Source: Stappia sp. 28M-7 (GTDB lineage: Bacteria > Pseudomonadota > Alphaproteobacteria > Rhizobiales > Stappiaceae). From it: a stretch of 64,000 bases of DNA. The stretch is from the NCBI RefSeq assembly GCF_014252955.1, contig NZ_JACMIA010000001.1, positions 1,054,001-1,118,000 on the forward strand, in the 5' to 3' direction. Below the pieces are notes generated by a model. That model did not search any database, had not been told where the DNA came from, and saw only the letters and a program-made list of their open reading frames with translations. A program made the position numbers and the translations under genes. Of this stretch, positions 8,517 to 16,228 are shown piece after piece. Numbering within the stretch: position 1 is the first letter of the stretch; each line of letters starts with the position of its first letter.

Positions 8517-11500
8517 ATGCGGATCGAGCGGCTGCATCTGCTGCGCTACGGCAGCCTGACCGACCGGGAGCTGCGCTTTCGCCCTGGCGCCGGCCTGCAT
8601 CTCGTCTACGGCCCCAACGAGGCGGGCAAGAGCTCGACGCTTGCCGCAATTTCCGACCTGCTGTTCGGCTTCAGCGAGAAGCGGCGCGCGGCCGACGGTG
8701 CCGAGGAGCGGCGCTACGACTTCCTGCATGAGGCACCGAGCCTGCGCGTGTGCGCAACGCTCACGGATGCGCGCGGAAACAGCCTGTCGCTGCGTCGCCG
8801 CAAGGGCCGCAAGAACACCCTGCTGGCCGACGACGACGGCGAGGCGCCGCTTGGCGACGACGCGCTTGTGCCGTTCCTCGGCGGGCTGACGCGCGAGGTC
8901 TTCCAGCTTGCCTTCGGCCTCGATAGCGAGCGCCTGCGCGAGGGCGGACGCGCGCTTCTGGCCGGCGACGGGGAGGGCGGAGAGATCTTCGCCGCCGCCT
9001 CGGGCCTCCATGGGCTCAATGCTCTGCGCGCCGATCTTGACCGCGAGGCCGACGGGTTGTTCGCGCCGCGCGCCTCCGGCAACCGGAAGATCTATCAGGT
9101 TCTCGAGCGCCATACGGAGGCGCGCCGCGAGGAGCGCGAGCGCCAGCTGCGCGAAGCCGAATGGAAGTCGCTGAACAAGGCGGTCGAGACGGCGAACGAG
9201 ACGCTGGCCGAGGCCGAGGCGCGGCTGAGCGAGGCGCATGCCCGCCGCGAGCGCCTTGCCCGTCTTGTCAGCCTCAAGCCGCTTCTCGCCCGCCTCACCG
9301 CGAGCGAGGCACGCCTTGCCGCCTTCGCCGATCTGGATCAGGTGCCCCGCGGTCTTGCCCGGCGGCTGGAGGAAGCGCTGGCCGCCGTGACGGCAGCTGC
9401 GGCTGCACAGCGGGACGCGGTCCGCCGCCTGCAGGAAGCGGAAGAGCTGGCGCGCGGCATCGCTGTCGACCGTCCGCTCATCGAGGCGGCTGCGGAGGTG
9501 ACCGCGCTGCATGCCGAGATCGGCGCCTTCCGTCAGCGCCAGCGCGACATTCCGCGCGTGACCCGTGAGGCGAGCGACCTGACGGATGCGCTGGGTGCCC
9601 AGCTGCGCCGCCTCGGCCTCGCCTTGGACCCGCAGGACAGCGAGGCGATCCGCGCCCGCCAGCCCACGGACGCAGCCCTTGCCGATCTCGCCGCGCGCCT
9701 TGCTGAGGGCGACCGGCTGTCGCGCCAGCGCGCCGATTTGCAGTCCGCGCTTGCCAGGGAGAATGCGGATTTCGAGCGCCTGTCCGGCGGGGCGGCGGAC
9801 GGGCGTGTCGCCGATCCGGCTCCCTCGCGCGCCCGCCTTGCCGCGCTCGCCCCGCAGGTCCGCCAGTTGGAAGAGCGCGACCGGCTGCTGCCGACGCGCC
9901 AGCGTTTGACCAGCCGCCTCATGGAGGCCGCCGCGCGCCTGTCGCCGCCGGTCGCCGAGCCCGAGCGTCTCGCCGGTGCGCCGCTGCCCGGTCTCGAGCA
10001 GATTGCGGAGTTCCGCGCCCGGTTCGATGAGATCGGCGACGCGCTGCGGCGCCACCGCGAGCAGGACGCGGCATGGGGTGAAGAAATTGCGGGTCTCGAC
10101 GCCGCGATTGCCGAGAGCGAGCGCGGCGGCGACATGCCCTCGCGTGCCCGCATCGATGCCGCACGGCACGAGCGCGATGACGCGCTGGCCAAGGTGCCGG
10201 ACGGCGGCACGCCAGCGCTTGACGCTGCACAGCCGCTGCTGCGCGAGGCCGATCACCTGGCCGACCGCGCCATTGCGGAGGCCGACCGCGTGTCGCGCCA
10301 TGCAGGTGATGTCGCCCGGCGCGATGCGCTGCTCGCCCGCCGGGCCGAGGCCGCAGAGGGCGGGGCGAAATTGTCCGCAGCCCTCGCCACTGCCAAGGAA
10401 GCCTGGGCCGCGCTCTTTGCGCCGCTCGGGCTGGAGCCGGCAGGCCCCACCGCCATGACCGAATGGCGAAAGTCGGTCGACCGCTGGCTGGAACAGCGCG
10501 AGGAACTGGCCGACCTCGTTGCCACCATCGATGGCCTGGAGGCCAGTGCCGGCCGTGCGCTGCCCGGGCTTGCCGCTCTTGCCGGTGAGCTGGGACTGTC
10601 CGTACCGGCACCCGGCGATCTCGCCCGCGATGGCCTTGCACTGCTGCGCCTTGTCGAGGGCGAGCTGGAGCGCCGGGCGGAGGCCTTCCAGCAGGGGCGG
10701 GCGCTGGCTGCCCGCATCGAGGATGCCGCGGCGCGGCTCGACGGCCTGCAGCGTCAGGCCGCTGCCGTCGAGGAGGCGCTTGCGTGCTGGCGGCAGGACT
10801 TCGACGCAGCGCTCGGCGGGGCGGGGCTCGATCCTGGTGCTTCGCCGCAGGCGGCCGCTGCCGTGCTGGAAGTCTGGCGCGTGCTGCCGGCGGCGCTGGG
10901 CGAACGCGACAAGCTCGCCCGCCGGGTGCATGGCATGCAGCGCGACAACGAGGCGTTCTCTGTGGCCGCTCTCGATCTGGTCCGCCGGGTCGCGCCTGGC
11001 CTTCTCGACGACGGGGCGGGCGAGGAGCCCGACCGGCTGGTCGAGACCCTGCAGCGCCGTCTTGCCGAGGAGCGTGTGGCGCTCACCAGGGCAGAAGGGG
11101 CGGGCGAGGCGCTTGCAAGGTCTCGTACCGAGCTGTCCCGTGCCGAGGAGCGGCAGGCCGCCGCCAACGCGCAACTTTCCGCCCTGTGCGCCGACCTTCC
11201 CGAGGGGCTCCAGTCCGACGACATGGTGCCGCTCGCCGGCCGTCTGGCCGAGCGCGACAGCGTAGCTGCCGCCCTCGACGAGACGCGGGCGCTGTTTGCC
11301 GAAACGGCCGCCGGGGAGCCCCGCGAGGCGGTCGCCGAGGAGCTCTCCGGGCTCGATGACGGGGCCGCGCAAGCCGCGCTGGAAAGGCTTGCCGGCGAGA
11401 TCGACGCGCTGACGGCGGACATGAAGGAAGCGCTCGCCGCCCGCCATGCCGCATTGGGCGAGCGCGAGCGCGCCGAGGCCGGGGAGGGCGCCGACCGCGC

Positions 11501-12026
11501 CGCCTTCGAGCGGCTGGCCGCCGAGGCGGAACTGCAGGAACTCGGCCGCCAGTGGCTCGTCACCCGGCTCGCCTCGCTGCTTCTCTCAGGGGCGCTGGAG
11601 CAGCACCGCGCCCGTCAGGACGACCCGCTGCTGGACCACGCCGGCCGGCTGTTCGCCGGGCTCACCTCCGGCTCCTTCGACGGGCTGACGCGCCGTTTCG
11701 GCGAGGACGACCGGGCGGAGCTGCTGGCCCGTCGCCCGGACGGGGCGACCGTTGGCCTTGTCGGTCTGAGCGACGGCACCTGCGACCAGCTCTACCTGGC
11801 GCTGCGCCTTGCGTTTCTGGCCGACTACGCCACCCGCGCGGAGGCGGCGCCCTTCATCGGCGACGACCTGTTCCAGACCTTCGACGATGCGCGCACGGCC
11901 GCGGGCCTGCGCACGCTCGCCGGCCTGTCGGACACGTTGCAGCCGATCCTCTTCACCCACCACGCTAGCGTGGTCGACATCGCCCGGCGGGAGCTGGGCG
12001 AGCGACTCGACCTGCTGGAGATGTGA
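8517..12026 (+). CDS. SbcC/YhaN-like AAA ATPase with long coiled coil
   Basis: A 1169-residue SMC-like ATPase, the partner of the phosphoesterase just upstream. It starts MRIERLHLLRYGSLTD and carries a Walker A motif GPNEAGKSS near residue 35. A very long Glu/Arg/Ala/Leu-rich coiled-coil region then runs through most of the protein. The C-terminal head has the signature LSDGTCDQLYLALRLA, a Walker-B-like FIGDDLFQTFDDAR and an FTHH histidine switch. This is the YhaN layout, in which the Walker B acid pair is part of a GDDxF segment. The ATG at 8517 is 5 bp after the upstream stop, so the genes are co-translated. Confidence 0.9.
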   Translation: MRIERLHLLRYGSLTDRELRFRPGAGLHLVYGPNEAGKSSTLAAISDLLFGFSEKRRAADGAEERRYDFLHEAPSLRVCATLTDARGNSLSLRRRKGRKNTLLADDDGEAPLGDDALVPFLGGLTREVFQLAFGLDSERLREGGRALLAGDGEGGEIFAAASGLHGLNALRADLDREADGLFAPRASGNRKIYQVLERHTEARREERERQLREAEWKSLNKAVETANETLAEAEARLSEAHARRERLARLVSLKPLLARLTASEARLAAFADLDQVPRGLARRLEEALAAVTAAAAAQRDAVRRLQEAEELARGIAVDRPLIEAAAEVTALHAEIGAFRQRQRDIPRVTREASDLTDALGAQLRRLGLALDPQDSEAIRARQPTDAALADLAARLAEGDRLSRQRADLQSALARENADFERLSGGAADGRVADPAPSRARLAALAPQVRQLEERDRLLPTRQRLTSRLMEAAARLSPPVAEPERLAGAPLPGLEQIAEFRARFDEIGDALRRHREQDAAWGEEIAGLDAAIAESERGGDMPSRARIDAARHERDDALAKVPDGGTPALDAAQPLLREADHLADRAIAEADRVSRHAGDVARRDALLARRAEAAEGGAKLSAALATAKEAWAALFAPLGLEPAGPTAMTEWRKSVDRWLEQREELADLVATIDGLEASAGRALPGLAALAGELGLSVPAPGDLARDGLALLRLVEGELERRAEAFQQGRALAARIEDAAARLDGLQRQAAAVEEALACWRQDFDAALGGAGLDPGASPQAAAAVLEVWRVLPAALGERDKLARRVHGMQRDNEAFSVAALDLVRRVAPGLLDDGAGEEPDRLVETLQRRLAEERVALTRAEGAGEALARSRTELSRAEERQAAANAQLSALCADLPEGLQSDDMVPLAGRLAERDSVAAALDETRALFAETAAGEPREAVAEELSGLDDGAAQAALERLAGEIDALTADMKEALAARHAALGERERAEAGEGADRAAFERLAAEAELQELGRQWLVTRLASLLLSGALEQHRARQDDPLLDHAGRLFAGLTSGSFDGLTRRFGEDDRAELLARRPDGATVGLVGLSDGTCDQLYLALRLAFLADYATRAEAAPFIGDDLFQTFDDARTAAGLRTLAGLSDTLQPILFTHHASVVDIARRELGERLDLLEM

Positions 12027-12110
12027 AAGGCTTACGCTGCGTGTTGCCAGCGGCCGCGCGATCCGGCATGGCTTGCCGCATGATCGCATTTCCCCACCTG
12101 GAAGCCTGCC

Positions 12111-13319
12111 ATGCGCGCTGAGCGCTTCGATACTGTTATTCTCGGGGCCGGCGCCGCCGGTATGATGTGCGCTGCCCATGCGGGTGCGCGGGGCGGACGC
12201 GTGCTCGTCATCGACCATGCCAAGGCGCCCGGCGAGAAGATCCGCATTTCCGGAGGTGGCCGCTGCAACTTCACCAATATCGGCGCGACGGCCCGCAATT
12301 TCCTGTCCGAAAACCCGCATTTCGCCAAGTCCGCGCTCGGCCGCTACACCGCTCGCGATTTTCTGGCGCTGGTCGAGCGGCACCGCATTCCCTGGCACGA
12401 GAAGACGCTGGGCCAGCTTTTCTGCGACAACTCGGCCGGGGATATCATCGCGATGCTGCGCGCCGAGATGGCTGCGGTCGGTGCCGAATTGCGGTTGTCG
12501 ACGACGCTGGAGGAGCTGGAGCACGTGGATAACGGCTTCCGCCTGACGCTGGGCGGCGAGGGCGCGGCGACGGTCTCCTGCCGCCATCTGGTCGTCGCCT
12601 GCGGGGGCAAGTCGATCCCCAAGATGGGCGCGACCGGCCTTGGCTACCGCATCGCCGAGCGCTTCGGCCTCGCCGTCACCGAAACGCGGCCCGCCCTGGT
12701 GCCGCTGACCTTCGCCGAAGACATGCTGGCGGGGTTCCGCGAGATCGCCGGCGTGGCAGCGCCCGTGCGCGTCTCCTTCGGCAAGACCTCGTTCGACGAG
12801 GCGATGCTCTTCACCCATCGCGGCCTGTCCGGCCCGGCGATCCTGCAGATCTCGTCCTATTGGCGCGAAGGCCAGCCGGTCCGCATCGCCTTCCTGCCGG
12901 ACCGCGACCTCCTGGGTGAACTGCGCGCCTCGCGCCAGGAAAACGGCCGCCGCAGCCTGGCCAACGCGCTCGCCGAGATCCTGCCGAAGCGGCTCGCCGG
13001 CTACATGGCGGAGCGCCACGGCTGGTCGGGCCAGATGGGCGAGACCGGCGACCGCAAGCTTGCCGCCATCGCCGCGACGCTGCAGGGCTGGGAGGTGATG
13101 CCGCTCGGCACGGAAGGGTACCGCACGGCGGAGGTGACGCTGGGCGGCGTCGACACGGCGGGGATTAACTCCAGGAGCCTGGAGGCGAAGGCCGTGCCTG
13201 GCCTCTATTTCATCGGCGAAGTGGTCGACGTCACCGGCTGGCTCGGCGGGTACAATTTCCAGTGGGCCTGGTCGTCGGGCTGGGCCGCGGGCACGGCGAT
13301 TGCGGAGGCGGGCGCTTAA
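12111..13319 (+). CDS. HI0933-family flavoprotein (NAD(P)/FAD-dependent oxidoreductase)
   Basis: A 402-residue FAD-binding protein of the HI0933/YhiN/BaiN family. The N-terminal dinucleotide fold is VILGAGAAGMMCAAHAGARG, followed by the family hallmark GEKIRISGGGRCNFTN. The substrate-domain segment contains FTHRGLSGPAILQISSYW, and the C-terminal FAD motif includes GLYFIGEVVDVTGWLGGYNFQWAWSSG. Family length is about 400 residues, so it is complete. Most members have no proven reaction; a distant bile-acid reductase is known, so substrate is left open. It has its own 84-bp leader after the YhaN gene and need not be in the same operon. Confidence 0.9.
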   Translation: MRAERFDTVILGAGAAGMMCAAHAGARGGRVLVIDHAKAPGEKIRISGGGRCNFTNIGATARNFLSENPHFAKSALGRYTARDFLALVERHRIPWHEKTLGQLFCDNSAGDIIAMLRAEMAAVGAELRLSTTLEELEHVDNGFRLTLGGEGAATVSCRHLVVACGGKSIPKMGATGLGYRIAERFGLAVTETRPALVPLTFAEDMLAGFREIAGVAAPVRVSFGKTSFDEAMLFTHRGLSGPAILQISSYWREGQPVRIAFLPDRDLLGELRASRQENGRRSLANALAEILPKRLAGYMAERHGWSGQMGETGDRKLAAIAATLQGWEVMPLGTEGYRTAEVTLGGVDTAGINSRSLEAKAVPGLYFIGEVVDVTGWLGGYNFQWAWSSGWAAGTAIAEAGA

Positions 13320-13327
13320 GGCCGCCG

Positions 13328-13951
13328 CTAGAGCGGGATTTCGCCCGCCACCCGCCGCGCCCTCTCGTCGCCCTCGCCGGCAAGACCCTGGGCGACGCCC
13401 GCGCGGTCGGCGGCGCTGCGGTTCTGGCTCATCTTCCGCTTGCCCTCCAGACGGGTGATAACCATTCGCATGCCAACGATCCCGCGAAGCTGGGCGGCGA
13501 CGAAATCGGCCGGCGCGTCGGACACGGCCCAGGCGTCAGTGCGCCCGGCCTCATGCCGGTCGGTGAGGCGAGCGACCACGTGAAGAAGCCGGTCCGCATC
13601 CTCGAAAAACTCAATCTTTCCATAGGCATGGACGGCGGCGTAGTTCCATGTCGGCACGACCTTGCCGTGCTCCGCCTTGCTGGCGTACCAGCCGGGAGAG
13701 ACATAGGCATCCGGCCCGGAAAAGGTCGCCAGCGCCTCACCGAGGACCGGCGCGCGCCACTGGGGATTGGCGCGGGCAAGATGCCCGTGCAGCACCCCGA
13801 ACGGCCCCTCAGCGGGGTCGAAGAGCAGCGGCAGCGGCGTCGCCAGCAGGCCGTCGGCGGTGGCGGTGACAAGGGTCGCGAGGGGGCAGGCCCCGATCAT
13901 CGCGGCAAGCGCTGCGGGATCGTCCTCGCGAAAGGCAGGCGGCGTGTACAT
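13328..13951 (-). CDS. PaiB-like FMN-binding negative transcriptional regulator
   Basis: A 207-residue protein of the PaiB/FMN-binding split-barrel family. It begins MYTPPAFREDDPAALAAMI and has the conserved ATPLPLLFD strand, GHLARANPQW, YVSPGWYASK and VPTWNYAAVHAYG, all typical of the family. PaiB in Bacillus is linked to control of sporulation and protease genes; in proteobacteria the role is unclear and an FMN- or heme-utilising enzyme is also possible. It is convergent with the flavoprotein gene (8 bp apart). The start at 13951 is preferred to an upstream in-frame codon because the family begins with MYxP. Confidence 0.88.
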   Translation of the reverse strand: MYTPPAFREDDPAALAAMIGACPLATLVTATADGLLATPLPLLFDPAEGPFGVLHGHLARANPQWRAPVLGEALATFSGPDAYVSPGWYASKAEHGKVVPTWNYAAVHAYGKIEFFEDADRLLHVVARLTDRHEAGRTDAWAVSDAPADFVAAQLRGIVGMRMVITRLEGKRKMSQNRSAADRAGVAQGLAGEGDERARRVAGEIPL

Positions 13952-14059
13952 CTTTGACGGTCCGGCGGTCGAAACTGCCTTGAAACTAGCGGCGTTCCGC
14001 GCGCCCGCGAAGGTCCGCCGGCCCACGCAATCGGGGTACCGCTTGGCCCAAACCGAAGC

Positions 14060-14950
14060 TCAGGCGAGCAGGGCGGCAAGGCCCTCGTGGGTGCGGCCGG
14101 GCGCGATCTGGTGGATCTCGGCGCTGACGACGCCCGCCGCGACGAACGGGTCCGCGGCAACGCGCGCCTCCAGCGCCTCGCGGGGCTCGTCGCGGGCGAG
14201 AACGGCACCCCCGACCCCCGGCACCAGGCTGCCGGCGAGAAGGAAGACGCCGTCCTCGAAGCCCTGGCGGATCCAGGCGTTGTGCCCGTCCATGTGGCGG
14301 GGCGCGTCCGCGCGGTTGGCGGCGAATTTCAGGAACACGACAAACATGGTTTTCTCCTTGGAAATATAAGACTGATCAGGTACTTGCGGCACGGTGCGGT
14401 CGAGCCAGCGGGTGAGATCGGCGACTTCCCGCTCGACGAACTCTGCATCGCCAAGCGCACTGGCGAGGGTCGCTATCCCCTGGCTGCGGGCGATCAGATG
14501 CAGCGCCAGCCGGTCGGCATCAGGGCCAAGGCCGAGCGCGGTGAACTGGCGCGCCAGCCAGTCGCGGAACAGGGCGAAGAGGCGGCCGGCATCGCTCAGC
14601 GCGGGATGGTCGATCTTGGCGAGCTCGGCGGTGAGCGTGCCGACCGGGCAACCGTGGCGCAGGATCTTCGCCCGGTTGGCGATCAGGATGCGGATGAAGC
14701 AGCGGATGCGCGCCGCCGGGCTGTCGCCGGCCTCGCTCTCCCAGGCCACCAGGAGCGCGCGCGTCGCCTCCAGCCGTCGGTCGATCACGGCGCTCAGGAT
14801 TTCGTCTTTCGTCTTGAAATGATGGTAGAAATTGCCCCGCGAAATGCCGACCGCCGCCGCGATATCGGCAAAGGACGTGTGCTCGAACCCCTGCTCGTAA
14901 AACAGCCGGTCGGCCTCGCCGACGATCTGGTCACGGGTCGCGCGCGCCAT
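14060..14950 (-). CDS. TetR regulator fused in frame to a YciI (YCII) domain
   Basis: A 296-residue continuous frame holding two proteins normally encoded separately. Residues 1-190 are a TetR repressor with the DNA-binding helix-turn-helix FADIAAAVGISRGNFYHHFKTKDEIL. Residues 202-296 are a complete YciI-like alpha/beta barrel, MFVVFLKFAANRADAPRHMDGHNAW. No stop codon separates them. The YciI part has its own ATG at 14347 with an AAGGAG ribosome site 6 bases before it, so a free 95-residue YciI protein (14060-14347) may also be made. In the +1 frame a TGA lies about 25 bases before that ATG, so a small indel could have removed an ancestral TetR stop. A strong palindrome lies 51 bp upstream of the gene. 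Confidence 0.82.
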   Translation of the reverse strand: MARATRDQIVGEADRLFYEQGFEHTSFADIAAAVGISRGNFYHHFKTKDEILSAVIDRRLEATRALLVAWESEAGDSPAARIRCFIRILIANRAKILRHGCPVGTLTAELAKIDHPALSDAGRLFALFRDWLARQFTALGLGPDADRLALHLIARSQGIATLASALGDAEFVEREVADLTRWLDRTVPQVPDQSYISKEKTMFVVFLKFAANRADAPRHMDGHNAWIRQGFEDGVFLLAGSLVPGVGGAVLARDEPREALEARVAADPFVAAGVVSAEIHQIAPGRTHEGLAALLA

Positions 14951-15001
14951 TTCCCCACACCCTTCCTCTGGTGCTGCCCGGACAGGGGATAAGACCTGCC
15001 T

Positions 15002-15040
15002 GGGACGTTTGTCCTAATCTGGATTTAGGACGAGCGTCCC
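15002..15040. promoter_or_regulatory. large inverted repeat, probable TetR operator
   Basis: Two near-identical arms, GGGACGTTTGTCCTAATC and the inverse of GATTTAGGACGAGCGTCCC, face each other. Each arm contains its own small GGAC...GTCC palindrome, so two repressor dimers could bind side by side. It sits 51 bp upstream of the TetR-YciI start, the usual place for autoregulation. Confidence 0.65.
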
Positions 15041-15194
15041 AATTCTGTCAAGCGGGGACAACAGGGACGGCGGGGAGGGCGGGACGGGCGAAGGAAGGAC
15101 GCGCGACAAAGCGGCGCAAAACGCCCGAAACGGCGCCGTGGCGGCAGGAATCTCCGGCTAACCATCTGAAAACAATTATGTTTTGGTCGCTATC

Positions 15195-15260
15195 GAAAAT
15201 TGAGAAATTTTGCGCGGAATTTTGCAAAATCGCGTCTCAAAAAGCCCGAAAATTGAGAAA
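15195..15260. repeat. AT-rich patch with repeated words
   Basis: The 13-mer GAAAATTGAGAAA occurs at 15195-15207 and again at 15248-15260. Between them AATTTTGC is repeated 12 bp apart (15206 and 15218), and ATTTTGCAAAAT at 15219-15230 is a perfect palindrome. The patch stands out in GC-rich surroundings. It may be a protein-binding site or a relic of an insertion boundary. Confidence 0.4.
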
Positions 15261-15670
15261 GCCGTCGCAAACGCGCTGAAATCGGCCGGTCGCTAGAAAT
15301 CGGCAGGGGAAGCCGCGGCACTGGTCAGGAGAGGGACCGGCTGCCCGGCCCGACCGCCCGCCCACCGGCCGGACTGCTCAGTCAGGCCGAGAGGGAAGGA
15401 CCGGGATGTTATCCCCGGGTCGGATTTTCATGAGGCAGTCTGGGGTGCAGGAACAGCCCGAGCGCGAGACGGCGCCGGCAAAGCCCGAGCGGTCCGGCAC
15501 CCGTCACGCTCTTACGACCGCCCAGCCCAGCGGCAGGTCCAAACACCACCGGCCGCATCAGGGATGCGAGGGGCACACGGGCAGAAGGTCGCAAACCCTT
15601 CGCCAACGCTGGTGGCCGAGCGCGCCCGAAGGCTTGATTTGCCCGTGTGCAAGAGCGAGTTTACAGGCAT

Positions 15671-15700
15671 TTGCTAGGCTAGGAAATCGCAGGGTATAAA
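15671..15700 (+). promoter_or_regulatory. sigma70-like promoter at left edge of the defense cassette
   Basis: TTGCTA (15671-15676) and TATAAA (15695-15700) are separated by 18 bp. If active, the transcript would start near 15707, run antisense through the DAC-like gene and into the CBASS genes. No experimental support; promoter matches of this quality occur by chance in AT-rich DNA. Confidence 0.3.
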
Positions 15701-15876
15701 TGGACGAGCGGTGGAGTGAATTACTTACGTCTGCTTTGGAGTCTCAGCTTAGCCATTCGTCGGCGAGAGATATGTTTGGAAAATTTAATTTTCCTCCGAA
15801 TGAAATATCCCATCCTCAAAGAAAATTGTGCGTTCTGGTGAAATTAAGCAGCATAAGTCAATATTCTTGGCCATAG
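15700..15876 (+). CDS. possible 58-residue small protein, doubtful
   Basis: An ATG at 15700 opens a 58-codon frame beginning MDERWSELLTSALESQLSHS, with an amphipathic helical look and composition unlike random GC-rich frames. However, its last 31 codons overlap the 3' end of the opposite-strand DAC-like gene, its start overlaps the TATAAA promoter-like box, and there is no clear ribosome site. It could be a fragment of an older gene cut at the cassette edge. I do not recognise it. Confidence 0.2.
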   Translation: MDERWSELLTSALESQLSHSSARDMFGKFNFPPNEISHPQRKLCVLVKLSSISQYSWP

Positions 15877-16228
15877 ATAGCGAAAGTGTACTATTAAACG
15901 CCGATCCGCGATTGGGCTCAGTAGAATGAGGTATATATCTGCTCACAATCCTCATTGACCAACCCATCAACCGATATGGTTCATTTTCATCTCCACGCTC
16001 GAACACTATCGCGCCGTCGTGAATGCTTGGATTTTCTGAGAAAGCTTCTGATAGAGTCCGAAGTATCTCTAAGTCGAATGGTGAGCCTATCTTAGGCGTA
16101 GGTGAGCGCCTCATGGGTAAGCAGTCTTCCTCCGACACTCGGCCGGTAGCGAAAACTAGTATTATGGGGTGGAATGGCAATTCGACTTGGCGCAATCTCG
16201 CCAATGTTTGCTTCAGTCCATTGCTCAA
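15785..16228 (-). CDS. DAC/DisA_N-like small protein, putative nucleotide sensor next to CBASS
   Basis: A 147-residue protein transcribed away from the CBASS operon. I read it as a diverged DAC (diadenylate cyclase, DisA_N) fold: an N-terminal strand PFHPIILVFATG, a helix FDLEILRTLSEAF, the motif HDGAIVFERG (DGA at 71-73), an NRGSAFNSTLSLS segment (106-118) where cyclases have GTRHRAA, and a closing LCCLISPERTIFFEDG matching the last strands of DisA. The RHR motif needed to bind ATP in cyclases is missing, so synthesis of c-di-AMP is unlikely. Related DAC-like sensor domains (the DACNV/DACNG-type families) have been predicted to read nucleotides made by CD-NTases. The ATG at 16228 lies within the 5' end of the Cap15 frame and has only a weak ribosome site. 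Family call is inference from motif order. Confidence 0.55.
   Translation of the reverse strand: MSNGLKQTLARLRQVELPFHPIILVFATGRVSEEDCLPMRRSPTPKIGSPFDLEILRTLSEAFSENPSIHDGAIVFERGDENEPYRLMGWSMRIVSRYIPHSTEPNRGSAFNSTLSLSMAKNIDLCCLISPERTIFFEDGIFHSEEN

Larger units (their letters stand above)
14951..15784. other. long non-coding stretch between TetR-YciI gene and defense cassette
   Basis: No convincing gene is seen here apart from a doubtful 58-codon frame at its right end. It holds the TetR-type palindrome (15002-15040), an AT-rich patch with repeated words (15195-15260), then about 400 bp of GC-rich sequence with open frames that look random. Base composition turns noticeably AT-richer from about 15690 onward, which I take as the left edge of the transferred cassette. 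No integrase, insertion sequence or copy of the tRNA-Gly 3' end was found in it by eye. Confidence 0.6.

Noticed and set aside
8223-11447. 1074-codon frame antisense to the YhaN-like gene
   Set aside because: GC-rich coding DNA often leaves such antisense frames open. The forward frame has a complete Walker A, coiled coil and signature motif.
14971-15279. 102-codon open frame in the gap right of the TetR-YciI gene
   Set aside because: It crosses the TetR palindrome and the AT-rich repeat patch, has no ribosome site, and its composition is Arg/Lys/Gln-rich without any recognisable fold.
15406-15699. 97-codon open frame just left of the defense cassette
   Set aside because: The amino-acid mix (Arg, Gly, His, Pro, Gln-rich) looks like a chance GC-rich frame; no motif and no start signal.
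15785-16228. The DAC-like gene as an active diadenylate cyclase
   Set aside because: The RHR motif position reads NRGSAFNST and there are no TM helices or additional domains of CdaA/DisA; synthesis is unlikely.
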